A stretch of DNA of 64,000 bases from Lentilitoribacter sp. Alg239-R112 (GTDB taxonomy: Bacteria > Pseudomonadota > Alphaproteobacteria > Rhizobiales > Rhizobiaceae). Of this stretch, positions 8,750 through 19,383 are shown piece by piece. Both the position numbers and the translations under genes were made by a program. Numbering within the stretch: position 1 is the first letter of the stretch; every line of letters begins with the position of its first letter. Below the pieces are notes generated by a model. The model ran no database searches and was not told the origin of the DNA. It saw only the letters and a program-made list of their open reading frames with translations. Where the stretch lies: NCBI RefSeq assembly GCF_900537175.1, contig NZ_LS999833.1:1798001-1862000 (forward strand), in the 5' to 3' direction.

Positions 8750-8773
8750 GACTAACCTTCCCAATATACGGAG

Positions 8774-10675
8774 TTAAAGCGTATCTGCGCTTTCGAAATA
8801 TGTGTAACCGTTCATCAAATTCTTGTAAATCGACATAATGCTTTTGCGCTCTTTAACGCTGATTTTACCTGCATCAACAGCTTGCTCCAACGTTTCTTTG
8901 AATGCATCTATACAATCCTTTGGATCATATTCAACATAAGACAAGACATCAGAGATGCTATCACCTTCCACCTCATTAAGTAGATTAAAACCACCCTTGC
9001 CATCAAAATCAATTGTGACGACATTAGTATCGCCGAACAGGTTATGCAGATCACCTAAAGTCTCTTGGTAAGCACCGATAAAAAATACACCCAAATAATA
9101 AGCTTCATCATCATCTATGGCGTGTAGTGGCAAAGCACTGACATCTCCAGATTCCATTATGAAATTATCAATTTTCCCATCTGAATCGCAAGTGATGTCG
9201 GACAAAATGGCCTTCCGGGTTGGTGGCTCATTTAAGCGCTGTAGTGGTACGATTGGATGAAGTTGGTCAATTGCCCAAACATCTGGCAGAGATTGAAACA
9301 AAGAAAAGTTACAATGATAAATATCTACAAGCTGACCAAATTTTTCCTCCATCTCATCAGATGTAACATCCTCTTTATCTGCCAAAGCTTTAATGAGTGA
9401 AGCGACATGCAAGAATATCTTTTCTGCCCGCGCCATTTCTCGAATTGAAATATTGCCATAGCTGAACAGTGTGCGCAGCTCATCCCGATAGTACCGAGCA
9501 TCATTAAAACACTCTTGCAACCTGTCAACTGAAAGATAGCCTTTAATAGCGGTGAGATCCGATAAAAAGTGGTGATCATCAGACTGAAGTTCCGGCATAT
9601 CACTATGTTGATAATCTGTCGTTTCAAGCACACTGAACGCCAAAAAAGATGAATGAGCAACAACAGCCCTACCGCTCTCTGTTACCAATGTGGGGTGGGC
9701 CAACCCCGCTTCATCCATAGCATAGCCGACAGCTTCCACCACATTGGTGCAATATTCGGCCATTGTATAGTTTGTTGAATTAACAGTACTCGTTTTCTGA
9801 CCAGTGTAATCAATACCCAGGCCACCGCCGAGATCAAGAAAAGAGAGCGGAACCCCCTCCCCAGAAAGGCTTATGAAAACGCGACAGGCTTCAGTTACCG
9901 CCCGCCGAACATCATTCACGTTAGGTATCTGAGATCCAAGGTGAGAATGTTGCAAGACCAAACAATGCAGCAGCTTTTCTTTCTTAAGGCGATCAATAAC
10001 GTCTACAAGCTGACTGATAGACAAACCGAAAGTTGAGCGGTCGCCGGAGCTTTCCGCCCAATTACCACCTACTTGATGGGTTAGCTTAATTCGAACACCA
10101 AGCTGTGGCTCCTGATCGAGTTCTTTGGCAACTTCGATAACAAGATTTAACTCTGTCATACTTTCGAGAACAATAACGACATTAAATCCCAACTGCCGCG
10201 CCCGAATAGCAAGTTCGATAAATTCCTTATCTTTAACGCCGTTACAGATGATCAATGCATCCGGTGCAAATTTCTGACTGAGCGCTATGACCAATTCAGG
10301 CTTTGAGCCTGCCTCAAGCCCAAAATTATAAGGTCTGCCATATTCCGTAATTCGGTCGATCACCTGCGCTTGCTGATTAACCTTAATTGGGAACACGCCG
10401 CGATAAACGCCCTTATATTTGTAATTTTTGATAGCATTTGCAAAACAGTCATTCAGGCTATTGAGTGAATGTTTCAAATAAGATGCAACGCGAATAAGAA
10501 CGGGCGTCTGAATGCCACGAGCTTCCAAGTTCGCTATAATTGAGGGAAGACTGATCGGAGGTTGATCAGGCGATAAGGGGTTCAGAAGGCCAAGCTCACC
10601 GTTATCCAACTTGGTTACATACCCATCGCCCCAGCGATCAACACCGTAAATATCTGAATCATCAATTTCGCTCAT
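8774..10675 (-). CDS. speA: Biosynthetic arginine decarboxylase
   Basis: 633 residues, the usual size for SpeA. PLP lysine K98 in GVFPIKVNQQ; glycine-rich LDLGGGLGIDYTG and a late active-site cysteine segment (SDITCDSDGKID) are present. Converts arginine to agmatine with PLP and Mg2+. First gene of a four-gene minus-strand operon that carries arginine through to spermidine without S-adenosylmethionine decarboxylase. Divergent from the ROK kinase gene across 154 bp. Confidence 0.93.
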   Translation of the reverse strand: MSEIDDSDIYGVDRWGDGYVTKLDNGELGLLNPLSPDQPPISLPSIIANLEARGIQTPVLIRVASYLKHSLNSLNDCFANAIKNYKYKGVYRGVFPIKVNQQAQVIDRITEYGRPYNFGLEAGSKPELVIALSQKFAPDALIICNGVKDKEFIELAIRARQLGFNVVIVLESMTELNLVIEVAKELDQEPQLGVRIKLTHQVGGNWAESSGDRSTFGLSISQLVDVIDRLKKEKLLHCLVLQHSHLGSQIPNVNDVRRAVTEACRVFISLSGEGVPLSFLDLGGGLGIDYTGQKTSTVNSTNYTMAEYCTNVVEAVGYAMDEAGLAHPTLVTESGRAVVAHSSFLAFSVLETTDYQHSDMPELQSDDHHFLSDLTAIKGYLSVDRLQECFNDARYYRDELRTLFSYGNISIREMARAEKIFLHVASLIKALADKEDVTSDEMEEKFGQLVDIYHCNFSLFQSLPDVWAIDQLHPIVPLQRLNEPPTRKAILSDITCDSDGKIDNFIMESGDVSALPLHAIDDDEAYYLGVFFIGAYQETLGDLHNLFGDTNVVTIDFDGKGGFNLLNEVEGDSISDVLSYVEYDPKDCIDAFKETLEQAVDAGKISVKERKSIMSIYKNLMNGYTYFESADTL

Positions 10676-10771
10676 AAATGCGATTTCCCTGTCAATTCTT
10701 TAGTTGCACTTTTCGCACTTGTCGGAATATAGATCGTTTGGCAAGTAAAATGTTCTTTTCAATACAAAAAT

Positions 10772-10798
10772 TCTCGATATGTTACCTATAAATCGAGA
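10772..10798. promoter_or_regulatory. Inverted repeat in the speA/ROK divergent region
   Basis: TCTCGAT, 13 bases, ATCGAGA. Perfect 7-bp arms 30 bp upstream of the ROK kinase start. Possible operator; no regulator can be assigned. Confidence 0.3.
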
Positions 10799-10829
10799 TG
10801 ATAATCAATTTTGGGTAAGAAGAAATTAA

Positions 10830-11738
10830 ATGAAATTCTGTGCAGGCATAGACTTAGGCGGAACAAAGATCGAAGCGAGACTGTTTGATCAAGGTTTCAA
10901 TGAACAAAACCGAAGACGGATTGAAACACCTGTTACCAGCTATGCTCTGCTGCTGGAGGGTATCTTAGAGCAATTAAACTGGATTGAAAAACAGGCACCT
11001 AGCTGCCCAATTGGTTTGGCAAGCGCGGGAATAATCAACCCAACCACTCGCCAGATATTTGCATCAAACCTTCCCTTTGATCAACAGCATCTTGAATCTG
11101 ACATTGAGCAGAAATTTGGCCGTTTCGTTCCTCTTTTGAATGATAGCAATGCATTTGCGCAGTCAGAGGCAAACTTCAAAGACACACAACAATTTAACAA
11201 TATTGTTGGACTTATAATTGGAACAGGCGTTGCCGCCGGTCAGGTATTTTCACAAGAAATCGTAATAGAAGGCGCCAACGGCCAGTGGGGGGAAATCGGC
11301 CACATTCCGTTTCCCGCATCAACTGCCTATAAGTACGACCTTCCCATCATAGACTGCGGTTGCGGACAACCCGGATGTTTTGAAACGCTTCTAGCTGGAC
11401 CGGGTTTGGTTAAACTTGTCAAACATAAAACTGGTACTGAAACCACAACATACGAGATATTTTCCGATCAAAAATACGCACCATTGCTAGATATCTGGTT
11501 TGAGATACTAAGCGATCTCCTCGCCATTATTGCAAAAACAAATGATCCGGAAGTTATCGTGTTTGGCGGCGGACTGGGAGCATTACCCATCGTGACCGAA
11601 AAAGTTGGGAGCCTGCTAAAACCTAAATTACTCCCGGGAGCAACCGTACCGAAGCTCGTCACGGCTCAAGGCGGAGATGCCAGCGGTGCGCGCGGTGCGG
11701 CAATTTATGCTCTTAATCGAGAGCGCAGGAATTCCTAG
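10830..11738 (+). CDS. ROK family sugar kinase
   Basis: 302-residue kinase without a DNA-binding domain. The N-terminal phosphate-binding motif is CAGIDLGGTKIEARLFD; the catalytic Asp lies in LLNDSNAFAQSEA; the ROK zinc motif is CGCGQPGCFE. It phosphorylates a hexose, an N-acetylhexosamine or fructose; the substrate cannot be read. It resembles the stand-alone fructokinase/N-acetylglucosamine kinase group. It may share a transcript with the DUF1499 gene, 54 bp downstream. Confidence 0.82.
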   Translation: MKFCAGIDLGGTKIEARLFDQGFNEQNRRRIETPVTSYALLLEGILEQLNWIEKQAPSCPIGLASAGIINPTTRQIFASNLPFDQQHLESDIEQKFGRFVPLLNDSNAFAQSEANFKDTQQFNNIVGLIIGTGVAAGQVFSQEIVIEGANGQWGEIGHIPFPASTAYKYDLPIIDCGCGQPGCFETLLAGPGLVKLVKHKTGTETTTYEIFSDQKYAPLLDIWFEILSDLLAIIAKTNDPEVIVFGGGLGALPIVTEKVGSLLKPKLLPGATVPKLVTAQGGDASGARGAAIYALNRERRNS

Positions 11739-11792
11739 ATAGAAGTTGCAAATTAATTTGCACATATGCAAAATACCTAAGAAGCTCTGTTT

Positions 11793-12305
11793 ATGAAAAT
11801 AACCCTTATCGCACTCGCCGCAATCGTAACCGTAATTCTATTCATCTATATATTTGTCGGATTGGAGAGGGTCTGGGAGTTCACATCGGGAAACCCAGAC
11901 TTGGGAGCCATTAATATTGAGACTTTAGAAAAAGCACCAGAACCAAACCAATATCTCCTTTGCCCGGAAGACTATTGTGCGGAAACGCCAGATACTATTG
12001 CAAGTACCTATGACATCCCCGCTTCAGAGTTGTTCGCAGAAATTCTTTTACTCTTGGAAGCAAATCCAAAATCAGAGTTACTCTCTTCTGATGAACGCGA
12101 GCTAACGCTACGTTTTCTAACACGTTCTCCGGTATTGAGATTTCCCGACACTACAAACATTGAAGTGATTGAAATTTCTAATACACAATCAACCTTGGCA
12201 ATCTACGCACAGGCAAAAATGGGTGTATCAGACTTAGGTGCGAATAAAAAACGCATCGACGCAATGGTAGAAGAACTCGAGACGCGCATTTCGCAACGCA
12301 ACTAA
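11793..12305 (+). CDS. DUF1499 family membrane-anchored protein
   Basis: 170 residues. One N-terminal hydrophobic helix (about 3-24) anchors a soluble domain. The family marks are the early cysteine pair in LLCPEDYCAETPD, the late IYAQAKMGVSDLGANKKRID block and the overall length. DUF1499 has no established function. Its soluble domain is likely periplasmic, by inference. The gene ends at the strong hairpin that also closes the convergent pnt operon. Confidence 0.75.
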   Translation: MKITLIALAAIVTVILFIYIFVGLERVWEFTSGNPDLGAINIETLEKAPEPNQYLLCPEDYCAETPDTIASTYDIPASELFAEILLLLEANPKSELLSSDERELTLRFLTRSPVLRFPDTTNIEVIEISNTQSTLAIYAQAKMGVSDLGANKKRIDAMVEELETRISQRN

Positions 12306-12322
12306 ATTGAGGTTTTAACACC

Positions 12323-12361
12323 AAAAAACAGGCGGCATCACTGTCGCAATGCCGCCTGTTT
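12323..12361 (-). terminator. Rho-independent terminator between DUF1499 gene and pntB
   Basis: Perfect 13-bp stem: AAACAGGCGGCAT (12326-12338) and ATGCCGCCTGTTT (12349-12361), loop of 10. On the minus strand a T6 run follows, so it chiefly ends the pntAB transcript. It may also work weakly for the plus-strand genes. Confidence 0.92.
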
Positions 12362-12403
12362 AGAGCTTATAGTTCGCTACAATTGAACGAGGATTAAAAC
12401 CCT

Positions 12404-13882
12404 CTAATCAATCTTTGTTAGAAGTGAATCGAGGCTAGCCTTCGCATCACCATAGAACATGCGAGTATTTTCTTTGTAAAAGAGTGGGTTTTCAATACCA
12501 GAATAGCCAGTGCCTTGCCCACGTTTTGATACAAACACTTGTTTTGCTTTCCAACATTCAAGCACAGGCATACCTGCAATCGGGCTGTTTGGATCTTCCT
12601 GTGCAGCTGGGTTTACGATGTCATTTGAACCGATAACAATTGCCACATCAGTTTCAGGGAAATCGTCGTTGATTTCATCCATTTCCATAACAATATCATA
12701 TGGTACTTTTGCTTCAGCCAGTAGAACATTCATATGACCGGGTAAACGACCTGCAACCGGATGAATGGCGAAACGCACATTCTTACCTTTTGCACGAAGT
12801 CGTTTTGTCAATTCAGACACAGACTGCTGAGCTTGCGCAACTGCCATTCCGTAGCCTGGAATGATGATGATGCTATCAGCATCTTGCAGAGCTGATGCAA
12901 CACCATCTGCATCGATAGCAATCTGTTCGCCATCAACTTCCATCGCAGGACCGGCTTGACCGCCACCGAAGCCACCAAGAATAACACTAATGAACGAACG
13001 GTTCATAGCCTTACACATGATGTAACTCAAAATTGCACCAGATGAACCTACAAGCGCACCAACAACAATCAGCAAATCATTGCCAAGCGTAAAGCCGATG
13101 GCTGCAGCGGCCCAACCGGAGTAAGAATTCAACATGGATACAACAACAGGCATATCCGCACCACCAATGCCCATGATCAAATGGTACCCGATAAAGAATG
13201 CAAAGAGTGTCATAAGGACGAGTGTCCAAATGCCAGCACCATTGAAATACATGATAAGCAAGATAAGCGACGCAATGGCAGCAGCAGCATTAAGCATATG
13301 ACCGCCCGGCAATTTATTTGCTTTACCGTCAACCTTGCCTGCAAGTTTACCAAAGGCCACTACCGAACCTGTGAATGTCACAGCACCGATAAATACACCC
13401 AAGAAAACTTCGACTTTCAAGATGGAAATTTCAGTAGCCGTTTTCTTCGCAAGTTTTTCTGCAAACCCAGCAAGACCTGACTCTTTAAAGAATGCCAGCT
13501 TCTCCGCAGATGACATATCGGGCGACATGGCGGATTTCAACGCCAGAACATCTTGCAGCTCGATCTCAGCATTAAAGCCAATAAACACCGCAGCTAGGCC
13601 AACAAAGGAATGAAGCGCTGCCACAAGTTGCGGCATCTCAGTCATTTCGACTTTCTTGGCAACAACCATACCTAGGTATGATCCAACGGCGATCATCGCA
13701 ATAATGATGATGTAATTTGCCATCCCGGGGCCAAAGAATGTCGCAGCTACCGCAACGCCCATACCAACGATGCCATACCAAACGGCACGTTTTGCACTTT
13801 CCTGTCCAGACAAACCGCCCAGAGACAAGATAAAGAGAACAGATGCAGCAATATAAGCTGCAGATACAATACCAATACTCAT
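12404..13882 (-). CDS. pntB: NAD(P) transhydrogenase subunit beta
   Basis: 492-residue PntB: about eight or nine N-terminal membrane helices form the proton channel. The C-terminal NADP(H)-binding Rossmann domain contains [14 protein letters not shown] and the motif [11 protein letters not shown]. Together with PntA it couples proton re-entry to hydride transfer from NADH to NADP+. The ATG at 13882 ([10 protein letters not shown]) has a GGGGAG site; the longer frame back to 13951 overlaps pntA and has no membrane logic. It starts 13 bp after the pntA stop. Confidence 0.95.
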   Translation of the reverse strand: MSIGIVSAAYIAASVLFILSLGGLSGQESAKRAVWYGIVGMGVAVAATFFGPGMANYIIIIAMIAVGSYLGMVVAKKVEMTEMPQLVAALHSFVGLAAVFIGFNAEIELQDVLALKSAMSPDMSSAEKLAFFKESGLAGFAEKLAKKTATEISILKVEVFLGVFIGAVTFTGSVVAFGKLAGKVDGKANKLPGGHMLNAAAAIASLILLIMYFNGAGIWTLVLMTLFAFFIGYHLIMGIGGADMPVVVSMLNSYSGWAAAAIGFTLGNDLLIVVGALVGSSGAILSYIMCKAMNRSFISVILGGFGGGQAGPAMEVDGEQIAIDADGVASALQDADSIIIIPGYGMAVAQAQQSVSELTKRLRAKGKNVRFAIHPVAGRLPGHMNVLLAEAKVPYDIVMEMDEINDDFPETDVAIVIGSNDIVNPAAQEDPNSPIAGMPVLECWKAKQVFVSKRGQGTGYSGIENPLFYKENTRMFYGDAKASLDSLLTKID

Positions 13883-13895
13883 GTCATCTCTCCCC

Positions 13896-15467
13896 TTAAG
13901 ACTTCTGGAACATTGCCAACATACGGCGCGTGACCATGAAGCCACCAACAATGTTGATCGATGCGATTAAGATTGAAATTGCCGATAATGCGAGAACAAG
14001 CCAATTGCTTGAACCAACCTGCAAGAGCGCTCCCAAAATAACGATCCCGGAGATCGCATTGGTGACAGCCATTAAAGGCGTATGTAGTGAATGTGATACA
14101 TTCCAAATAACTTGAAAACCAACAAAGCATGCCAGAGCAAACACAATAAAGTGCTGCATGAAGCTCGCTGGCGCATACATACCAATAATTGCCATCAATA
14201 CCGCACCTGCCCCAAGCAATGTGAACTGTTGTTTGCTTGCTTGTCTAAAAGCGGCAACTTCCGCAGCAGCTTTTTCCTCGGCAGTAAGCTCAGGCTTCAC
14301 TTCTTTTGGCTTGGCGGCGATAGCCTGTACTTTCGGCGGCGGCGGCGGGAATGTTACTTTACCCTTGAAAGTCACCGTTGAACCACGGATCACATCATCT
14401 TCCATATCATGTTTGATCTTACCATCTTTTTCTGGCGTAAGATCTGTCATCATATGGCGGATATTTGTTGCATAAAGCGTCGAACTTTGCGTTGCCATGC
14501 GGCTTGGAAAATCGGTATAACCAACAATTGTCACGCCATTTTTTGTAACAATCTTCTCATCCATAACCGTAAGTTTACAGTTGCCGCCCTTCTCAGCAGC
14601 AAGATCGATGATAACCGAACCGGGCTTCATCGCCTTGACCATATCTTCCGTCCAAAGCTCAGGCGCTTCCCGGTTTGGAATAAGTGCCGTTGTAATTACG
14701 ATATCAACTTCGGGCGCGAGTTCACGAAATTTGGCAAGCTGCGCTTCTCTAAATTCTGGAGAAGACACAGATGCATACCCGCCGCTTGCAGCGCCATCCT
14801 TTTGCTCTTCTTCAAAATCAAGATAAACAAATTCTGCGCCCATGCTTTCAACTTGTTCAGCAACTTCGGGCCGAACATCAAAGGCATACGTGATAGCGCC
14901 AAGCGACGTAGATGTACCAATGGCCGCAAGGCCGGCAACACCAGCGCCGACGACAAGAACTTTTGCTGGCGGTACTTTACCCGCAGCTGTAATTTGACCC
15001 GTAAAGAAACGGCCAAAATTGTTACCAGCCTCAATAACGGCACGATAGCCTGCGATATTTGCCATGGATGATAGAGCATCCATTTTCTGCGCACGTGAAA
15101 TACGTGGCACCATTTCCATCGCAATGACATTGACGCCCTGCTTTTCAGCAAGCTTCATACCATCTTCATTACCAGCGGGATTGAAGAAGGAAATCAAAGT
15201 TTGACCTTTAGAAAGGCGCTTCAACTCAGCCGCACTTGGCTGACGAACTTTCGCAATAATATCGCTGTCTTTCCAAAGAGCTGATGCAGTTTTTACAACT
15301 TCTACGCCAACGGCTTTATAATCTTTATCTGCAAATCCAGCGGCTTTACCGGCGCCAGTTTGTATTGCACACTCAAAGCCAAGTTTTTGTAGCTGAACAG
15401 CAGATTCGGGGGTCATCGCAACACGATTTTCGCCCGAAACCGTTTCAGCAGGGGTGCCCAGTTTCAT
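13896..15467 (-). CDS. pntA: NAD(P) transhydrogenase subunit alpha, fused form
   Basis: 523 residues. The N-terminal NAD(H)-binding domain of the alanine dehydrogenase/PNT type ([32 protein letters not shown] near 170-190) is joined by a proline-rich linker (FPPPPPKV) to a C-terminal block of about four membrane helices. Many alphaproteobacteria split these into PntAA and PntAB; here they are one chain, as in E. coli. First gene of the operon; the start is the ATG at 15467. Confidence 0.95.
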   Translation of the reverse strand: MKLGTPAETVSGENRVAMTPESAVQLQKLGFECAIQTGAGKAAGFADKDYKAVGVEVVKTASALWKDSDIIAKVRQPSAAELKRLSKGQTLISFFNPAGNEDGMKLAEKQGVNVIAMEMVPRISRAQKMDALSSMANIAGYRAVIEAGNNFGRFFTGQITAAGKVPPAKVLVVGAGVAGLAAIGTSTSLGAITYAFDVRPEVAEQVESMGAEFVYLDFEEEQKDGAASGGYASVSSPEFREAQLAKFRELAPEVDIVITTALIPNREAPELWTEDMVKAMKPGSVIIDLAAEKGGNCKLTVMDEKIVTKNGVTIVGYTDFPSRMATQSSTLYATNIRHMMTDLTPEKDGKIKHDMEDDVIRGSTVTFKGKVTFPPPPPKVQAIAAKPKEVKPELTAEEKAAAEVAAFRQASKQQFTLLGAGAVLMAIIGMYAPASFMQHFIVFALACFVGFQVIWNVSHSLHTPLMAVTNAISGIVILGALLQVGSSNWLVLALSAISILIASINIVGGFMVTRRMLAMFQKS

Positions 15468-15931
15468 ATCAAACTCCTACATCTGCTCGACTATTAAAGT
15501 GCCAAGCACATCGTTATATTCCCAAAAATATCAGTAGATGACTACTTCCAGAGGCAACATCATAATCCAACATTGCCCTGTCTTACGCATGGTTTTCGTC
15601 TAACTCATTAATAAACTCAAGGGGTTAATATTCATTTTTTCGGCATATAACAACAACTCGCCAGAACTTAATGTCTCTAAATATTTTGTTTAATCGATTT
15701 AACTTATTGTTTTAATTTAAAAAAATAAAATACACGATCTGTGAATAAAATGTGTTATCGATATCATCGATGCATCGGCGTTTATCAATATGCCGCAATA
15801 GATTCGCTAAAATGTGTATGTTTGGTATGAACAGATCACAAAAAACGGCCATTAAACGAGAACATTCACGTTAAACAGCCGTTCCTTATTCATAGATCTT
15901 CGTGACAACTAGCACAAAGAAAGCTCTACCA
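15468..15931. other. 464-bp intergenic region upstream of pntA
   Basis: Very AT-rich. Both flanking genes read leftwards, so it holds the pntA promoter and the terminator of the xylFHG operon (listed separately). No ORF with a ribosome site, no RNA gene and no recognised riboswitch was seen. Confidence 0.6.
15840..15883 (-). terminator. Terminator of the xylFHG operon
   Basis: Imperfect 15-bp stem with AACGGC (15844-15849) and GCCGTT (15878-15883) at its base. On the minus strand it is followed by a T6 run. It lies about 50 bp past the xylG stop. Confidence 0.75.
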
Positions 15932-16723
15932 TTACTCTTTCATTGCGCCTGGTCCCGGTATTGCAGCAGGAGGGCATTTACCCAAAATGATCATACCAAG
16001 TACTTCATCCTTGGTTACATCTTCTGTTCTGGCATAACCAACCACTTGCCCGTTCTTCATCACAGCCACACGATCTGCCAGATCAAACACATCATGAATA
16101 TCATGGCTGATAAGGAATATCCCGATGCCATCTTTTTTAAGTTGATGGATCAGCTCGCCAACCTGCTCAGTTTCTTGAGGTCCAAGGGCTGCCGTCGGTT
16201 CATCCATAATCAAGATTCGAGCATTGAAAAGAATAGCTCTAGCAATGGCAACTGATTGCCTTTGACCACCGGATAATTTACTTACCGGCTCCTTAAAGCG
16301 TTGAAAGTTTGGATTAAGACGACCCATAACTCGCCTCGCCTCTGCTTCCATTGCAGTATCATCCAAAGTTCCAAAATTCGTCAAAATTTCTCGACCCAGA
16401 TAAAGGTTAGCAGCAGCGTCTACATTGTCGGCCACAGCTAGAGTTTGGTAAATCGTTTCAATTCCATATTTCTTTGCATCTCGTGGATTTTTTATGTCGG
16501 CTAACTCGCCATTTACATAAATATCTCCCGTGTCACGCTTATAAGCACCTGACAGCATTTTGATCAAAGTAGACTTGCCCGCACCATTGTGGCCCAAAAC
16601 AGCAACCACCTCACCCGGGAATAAATCTATATCAACGTGATCAACGGCCTTAATGCCTCCAAAAGCAATGGAGATATCTGTCATTTTTATCAGCGGAACC
16701 GCATTATTTGTTTCTTTAGACAT
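15932..16723 (-). CDS. xylG: Sugar ABC transporter ATPase, XylG-like, single domain
   Basis: 263 residues with one complete ABC cassette: Walker A GHNGAGKS, signature LSGGQ, Walker [10 protein letters not shown] and LISHDIHDV. It powers sugar import with XylF and XylH. E. coli XylG has two cassettes in about 510 residues, so this is the half-size form and should homodimerise. The ATG at 16723 has AAGGAG upstream; the longer frame to 16828 would lie inside xylH and is rejected. The C-terminus ends in a proline/glycine tail. Confidence 0.88.
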   Translation of the reverse strand: MSKETNNAVPLIKMTDISIAFGGIKAVDHVDIDLFPGEVVAVLGHNGAGKSTLIKMLSGAYKRDTGDIYVNGELADIKNPRDAKKYGIETIYQTLAVADNVDAAANLYLGREILTNFGTLDDTAMEAEARRVMGRLNPNFQRFKEPVSKLSGGQRQSVAIARAILFNARILIMDEPTAALGPQETEQVGELIHQLKKDGIGIFLISHDIHDVFDLADRVAVMKNGQVVGYARTEDVTKDEVLGMIILGKCPPAAIPGPGAMKE

Positions 16724-16733
16724 CATAATCTCC

Positions 16734-18050
16734 TTACTTCGCTCTTTTGCGGTAAACTGTATCGACCCAAACGGCGACAACGAGGACCGAACCAACAACC
16801 ATGCGCTGAATGGATGAATCAAACCCAATCAGAACCATGCCCGAGAGTAGGCTTTGCATAACCAGGGCACCCAAAATGGCACCATAAATAGTCCCCATCC
16901 CACCGGCTAGCGAAGTTCCACCGATTACGGCAGCTGCAATCACGTAAAGCTCATCTAAAGTGCCTAGAGCATTGGTTGCGGAATTCAAACGAGCCGAAGC
17001 AATTACGGCTGCTATTCCCGTTAACATTCCCATCAAAGCAAATATTTTTAAAGTCATCCACTTTGTGTTGATACCAGCCAAAGCGGCTGCCTCAGGATTA
17101 CCACCAATGGCATAAACATATCGCCCGAACCTGGTTCTAATCATCAAGAATGTCATACAAATACCAACTGCAACCAAGATTAAAACTGGGATAGCAAAGC
17201 CATGACTGATAAATGCGCCCTCAAGGTTCTGACCTGTTTCACGGCCTATCTTTCTCAAGATACCTTTTGGCAAAGGATAAGCATTCACCAGCATCACAGA
17301 TGCAACAATGGCAATACAGCCAACTGTTGCCAGAAAGCCCTCAGCCCACATTGGTCGCAATTTAAACTGGTGCCTTTTACGCGACTGGCGCGCAGAATAG
17401 AGCATATAGATCACACCGATACAGGCTAGCAAACCGACAATCCAACTCGCAGTGGCGCCAATGGAACCGTATGGCCCGCCGCCTAATAATGCGAAGGTTG
17501 GGTCAACAGGTGAAATCGTCCGTCCATCAGCCGCCTGGAACGCCATACCCCGCCAAAACATCAATCCACCTAGAGTGACAATGAATGCAGGAATATCGCG
17601 ATAAGCAATCAACCATCCGTGAAATGCACCAATTGCTGCACCCAGGATCAGACCAGAAAACACTGCTATTATCCAAATGGACCAATGCCCCAAACCCAAA
17701 TACTGCGGAAGAATTTCAACCTGTAGCAGGCCCATTGCCATGCCGATCACTCCGATCATGGACCCAACTGAAAGGTCAATGTTACGTGTGATAATAACCA
17801 AAACCATTCCTGTCGCCATCACACCGATCGAGGCGGTTTGAACGGATAGATTCCATAGATTACGTGGGGTTAAAAATCGCCCCCCATCATTGAATGCTTC
17901 ACCATAAAGGTGAAATCCCACCCATATAATGATAAGGGCACCAAGCATGCCAATTAGCCGAACATCAAGTTCGGTTGCTTGTAAAAATCGAGAAAAAACG
18001 CTGGGGTTATCTATCTCTTCAGCGCCATGTTTTTTAACTGGTTCGCTCAC
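16734..18050 (-). CDS. xylH: Sugar ABC transporter permease, XylH-like
   Basis: 438-residue membrane subunit of the ribose/xylose permease family, with about ten hydrophobic helices and the family motif near [16 protein letters not shown] long cytoplasmic stretch rich in Arg/Lys ([15 protein letters not shown]) interrupts the middle, as in XylH. The start is a GTG at 18050 with AGGA eight bases upstream. It is separated from xylF by a strong hairpin and lies 10 bp before the ATPase gene. Confidence 0.88.
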   Translation of the reverse strand: MSEPVKKHGAEEIDNPSVFSRFLQATELDVRLIGMLGALIIIWVGFHLYGEAFNDGGRFLTPRNLWNLSVQTASIGVMATGMVLVIITRNIDLSVGSMIGVIGMAMGLLQVEILPQYLGLGHWSIWIIAVFSGLILGAAIGAFHGWLIAYRDIPAFIVTLGGLMFWRGMAFQAADGRTISPVDPTFALLGGGPYGSIGATASWIVGLLACIGVIYMLYSARQSRKRHQFKLRPMWAEGFLATVGCIAIVASVMLVNAYPLPKGILRKIGRETGQNLEGAFISHGFAIPVLILVAVGICMTFLMIRTRFGRYVYAIGGNPEAAALAGINTKWMTLKIFALMGMLTGIAAVIASARLNSATNALGTLDELYVIAAAVIGGTSLAGGMGTIYGAILGALVMQSLLSGMVLIGFDSSIQRMVVGSVLVVAVWVDTVYRKRAK

Positions 18051-18078
18051 CGGACATATCCTGTAACTTGAATTTCAT

Positions 18079-18112
18079 AAAAAACTCCGCGCTAGCGGAC
18101 GCTAGCGCGGAG
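18079..18112 (-). terminator. Intercistronic hairpin with T-tract between xylF and xylH
   Basis: CTCCGCGCTAGCG (18085-18097) and CGCTAGCGCGGAG (18100-18112), perfect 13-bp arms with two bases between. On the minus strand it is followed by T6. It sits just after the xylF stop and about 30 bp before the xylH start. Expected to end or trim most transcripts so that the binding protein is made in excess. Confidence 0.88.
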
Positions 18113-18128
18113 AATTTACCTGGATTAA

Positions 18129-19160
18129 TTAACAGCCATCAACACCATCTTGAGCGCCAGCACATGCCTGCTCTTTGGAGATATGACCGCCATCAATTGC
18201 GATACTCAAGTTATCTTTTGTCAAAGGAGTTGGCTCAAGAAGAATTGCGTTAATCGCAATACCTTTCTCCCCACCGGTAAATTTAACAGCGCCTTCAATA
18301 CTATCCATAGATGCACCTTCAGCTAAAGCTGATGCAATCTCGCCTGCTGCTTTACCCAAGTTACGTGCATCTTTCCAAACTGAAACAGTTTGAGTACCAC
18401 GTGCCACGCGGTTAATCGCAGCCAAATCGCCATCTTGGCCACCCACTGGGATTACCAAACCTTGAGCACTCAATGCAGCAACAACACCTCCGGCCATGCC
18501 ATCATTCTCGGATAGTACAGCATCAACATTGTTATCATTTGCAGTTAGAATTTGCTCCATATTCTTTTGAGCGTTTTCCGGCTTCCAGCTATCTGAGAAT
18601 GCTTCACCAACAATTTTGATTTTGCCAGCATCAACATCCGCACCGATAACTTCCATCATACCTTGCAGCAAGAATGCCGCATTTGGATCACCCGGATCAC
18701 CTTTGATGATCGCATAGTTTCCTGTCGGTTGAACAGCTTGAACTGATTTAGCGATAATACGACCAACGCCAATATTATCAAATGTAAGATAGAATGCACG
18801 GACATCTTCGATCAAACGATCATAACCGATAACTGGGATGCCTTCGTTGGCAGCAGCTTCAATTGCAGGAGCAATTGCATCTTTGTCCCATGCATTAATG
18901 ATCAAAACATCGACACCTTGCGCAATCAGCGCTTCGATATCAGTCAATTGCTTTGCAGATGATGATTCAGCATCAGCAGAAACATATTCGTTTCCTTCTG
19001 CGCTGATTGCAGCAACAATAGCCGCCTCATCTGTTTTCCAGCGCTCCTCTTGGAAACTTGCCCAAGATACACCAATTTTTTTGTCTTTAGCGATAGCACC
19101 ACCAAGTAGAGCCGCAGACAAAGCAGCACTAGCAAGCAACATAGTTGCGAATTTTTTCAT
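18129..19160 (-). CDS. xylF: D-xylose ABC transporter substrate-binding protein
   Basis: 343-residue periplasmic binding protein of the type I sugar class. Signal peptide about 1-24 (MKKFATMLLASAALSAALLG, then GAIAKDKK). XylF-type landmarks: IGVSWASFQEERWKTDE, VIGYDRLIED, IKGDPGDPNAAFL, and PVGGQDGDLAAINR followed by GTQTVSVWKD. It delivers xylose to XylHG. The ATG at 19160 has a GGGAGGG site; a longer frame to 19262 would spoil the signal peptide. Divergent from a ROK regulator. Confidence 0.92.
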   Translation of the reverse strand: MKKFATMLLASAALSAALLGGAIAKDKKIGVSWASFQEERWKTDEAAIVAAISAEGNEYVSADAESSSAKQLTDIEALIAQGVDVLIINAWDKDAIAPAIEAAANEGIPVIGYDRLIEDVRAFYLTFDNIGVGRIIAKSVQAVQPTGNYAIIKGDPGDPNAAFLLQGMMEVIGADVDAGKIKIVGEAFSDSWKPENAQKNMEQILTANDNNVDAVLSENDGMAGGVVAALSAQGLVIPVGGQDGDLAAINRVARGTQTVSVWKDARNLGKAAGEIASALAEGASMDSIEGAVKFTGGEKGIAINAILLEPTPLTKDNLSIAIDGGHISKEQACAGAQDGVDGC

Positions 19161-19383
19161 TTGAATCCCTCCCAAATGACTATTTTGTAAAGAGCGCACA
19201 TTGCGCAATTTTACATTTACCTTAAAAAATCGACCGAAGAAGTTATTTTTCTCGACAGCCAAGAAAATAATTGCCAGAGTTTTAATTGGGAGTCAACAGC
19301 ATTTATTTCGAGTATCGAGAAAATTGACATTATGAAAAAGTTGGATATAGTTTCGAAAAAAATTTAGCAGGCAAAAACGTCGT

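Noticed and set aside
13883..13951. N-terminal extension of PntB
   Set aside because: Overlaps pntA; the ATG at 13882 has a strong ribosome site and gives the normal first helix.
14409..15071. 220-codon plus-strand frame opposite pntA
   Set aside because: Shadow of the highly conserved pntA frame; cysteine- and arginine-rich product without family features.
16724..16828. N-terminal extension of the XylG-like ATPase
   Set aside because: Lies inside xylH and ahead of an AAGGAG site for the ATG at 16723.
19243..19325. Two A/T-flanked near-palindromes resembling NagC/XylR sites before xylF and the ROK gene
   Set aside because: Arms match only loosely and spacing is longer than known ROK operators; not firm enough to list as sites.
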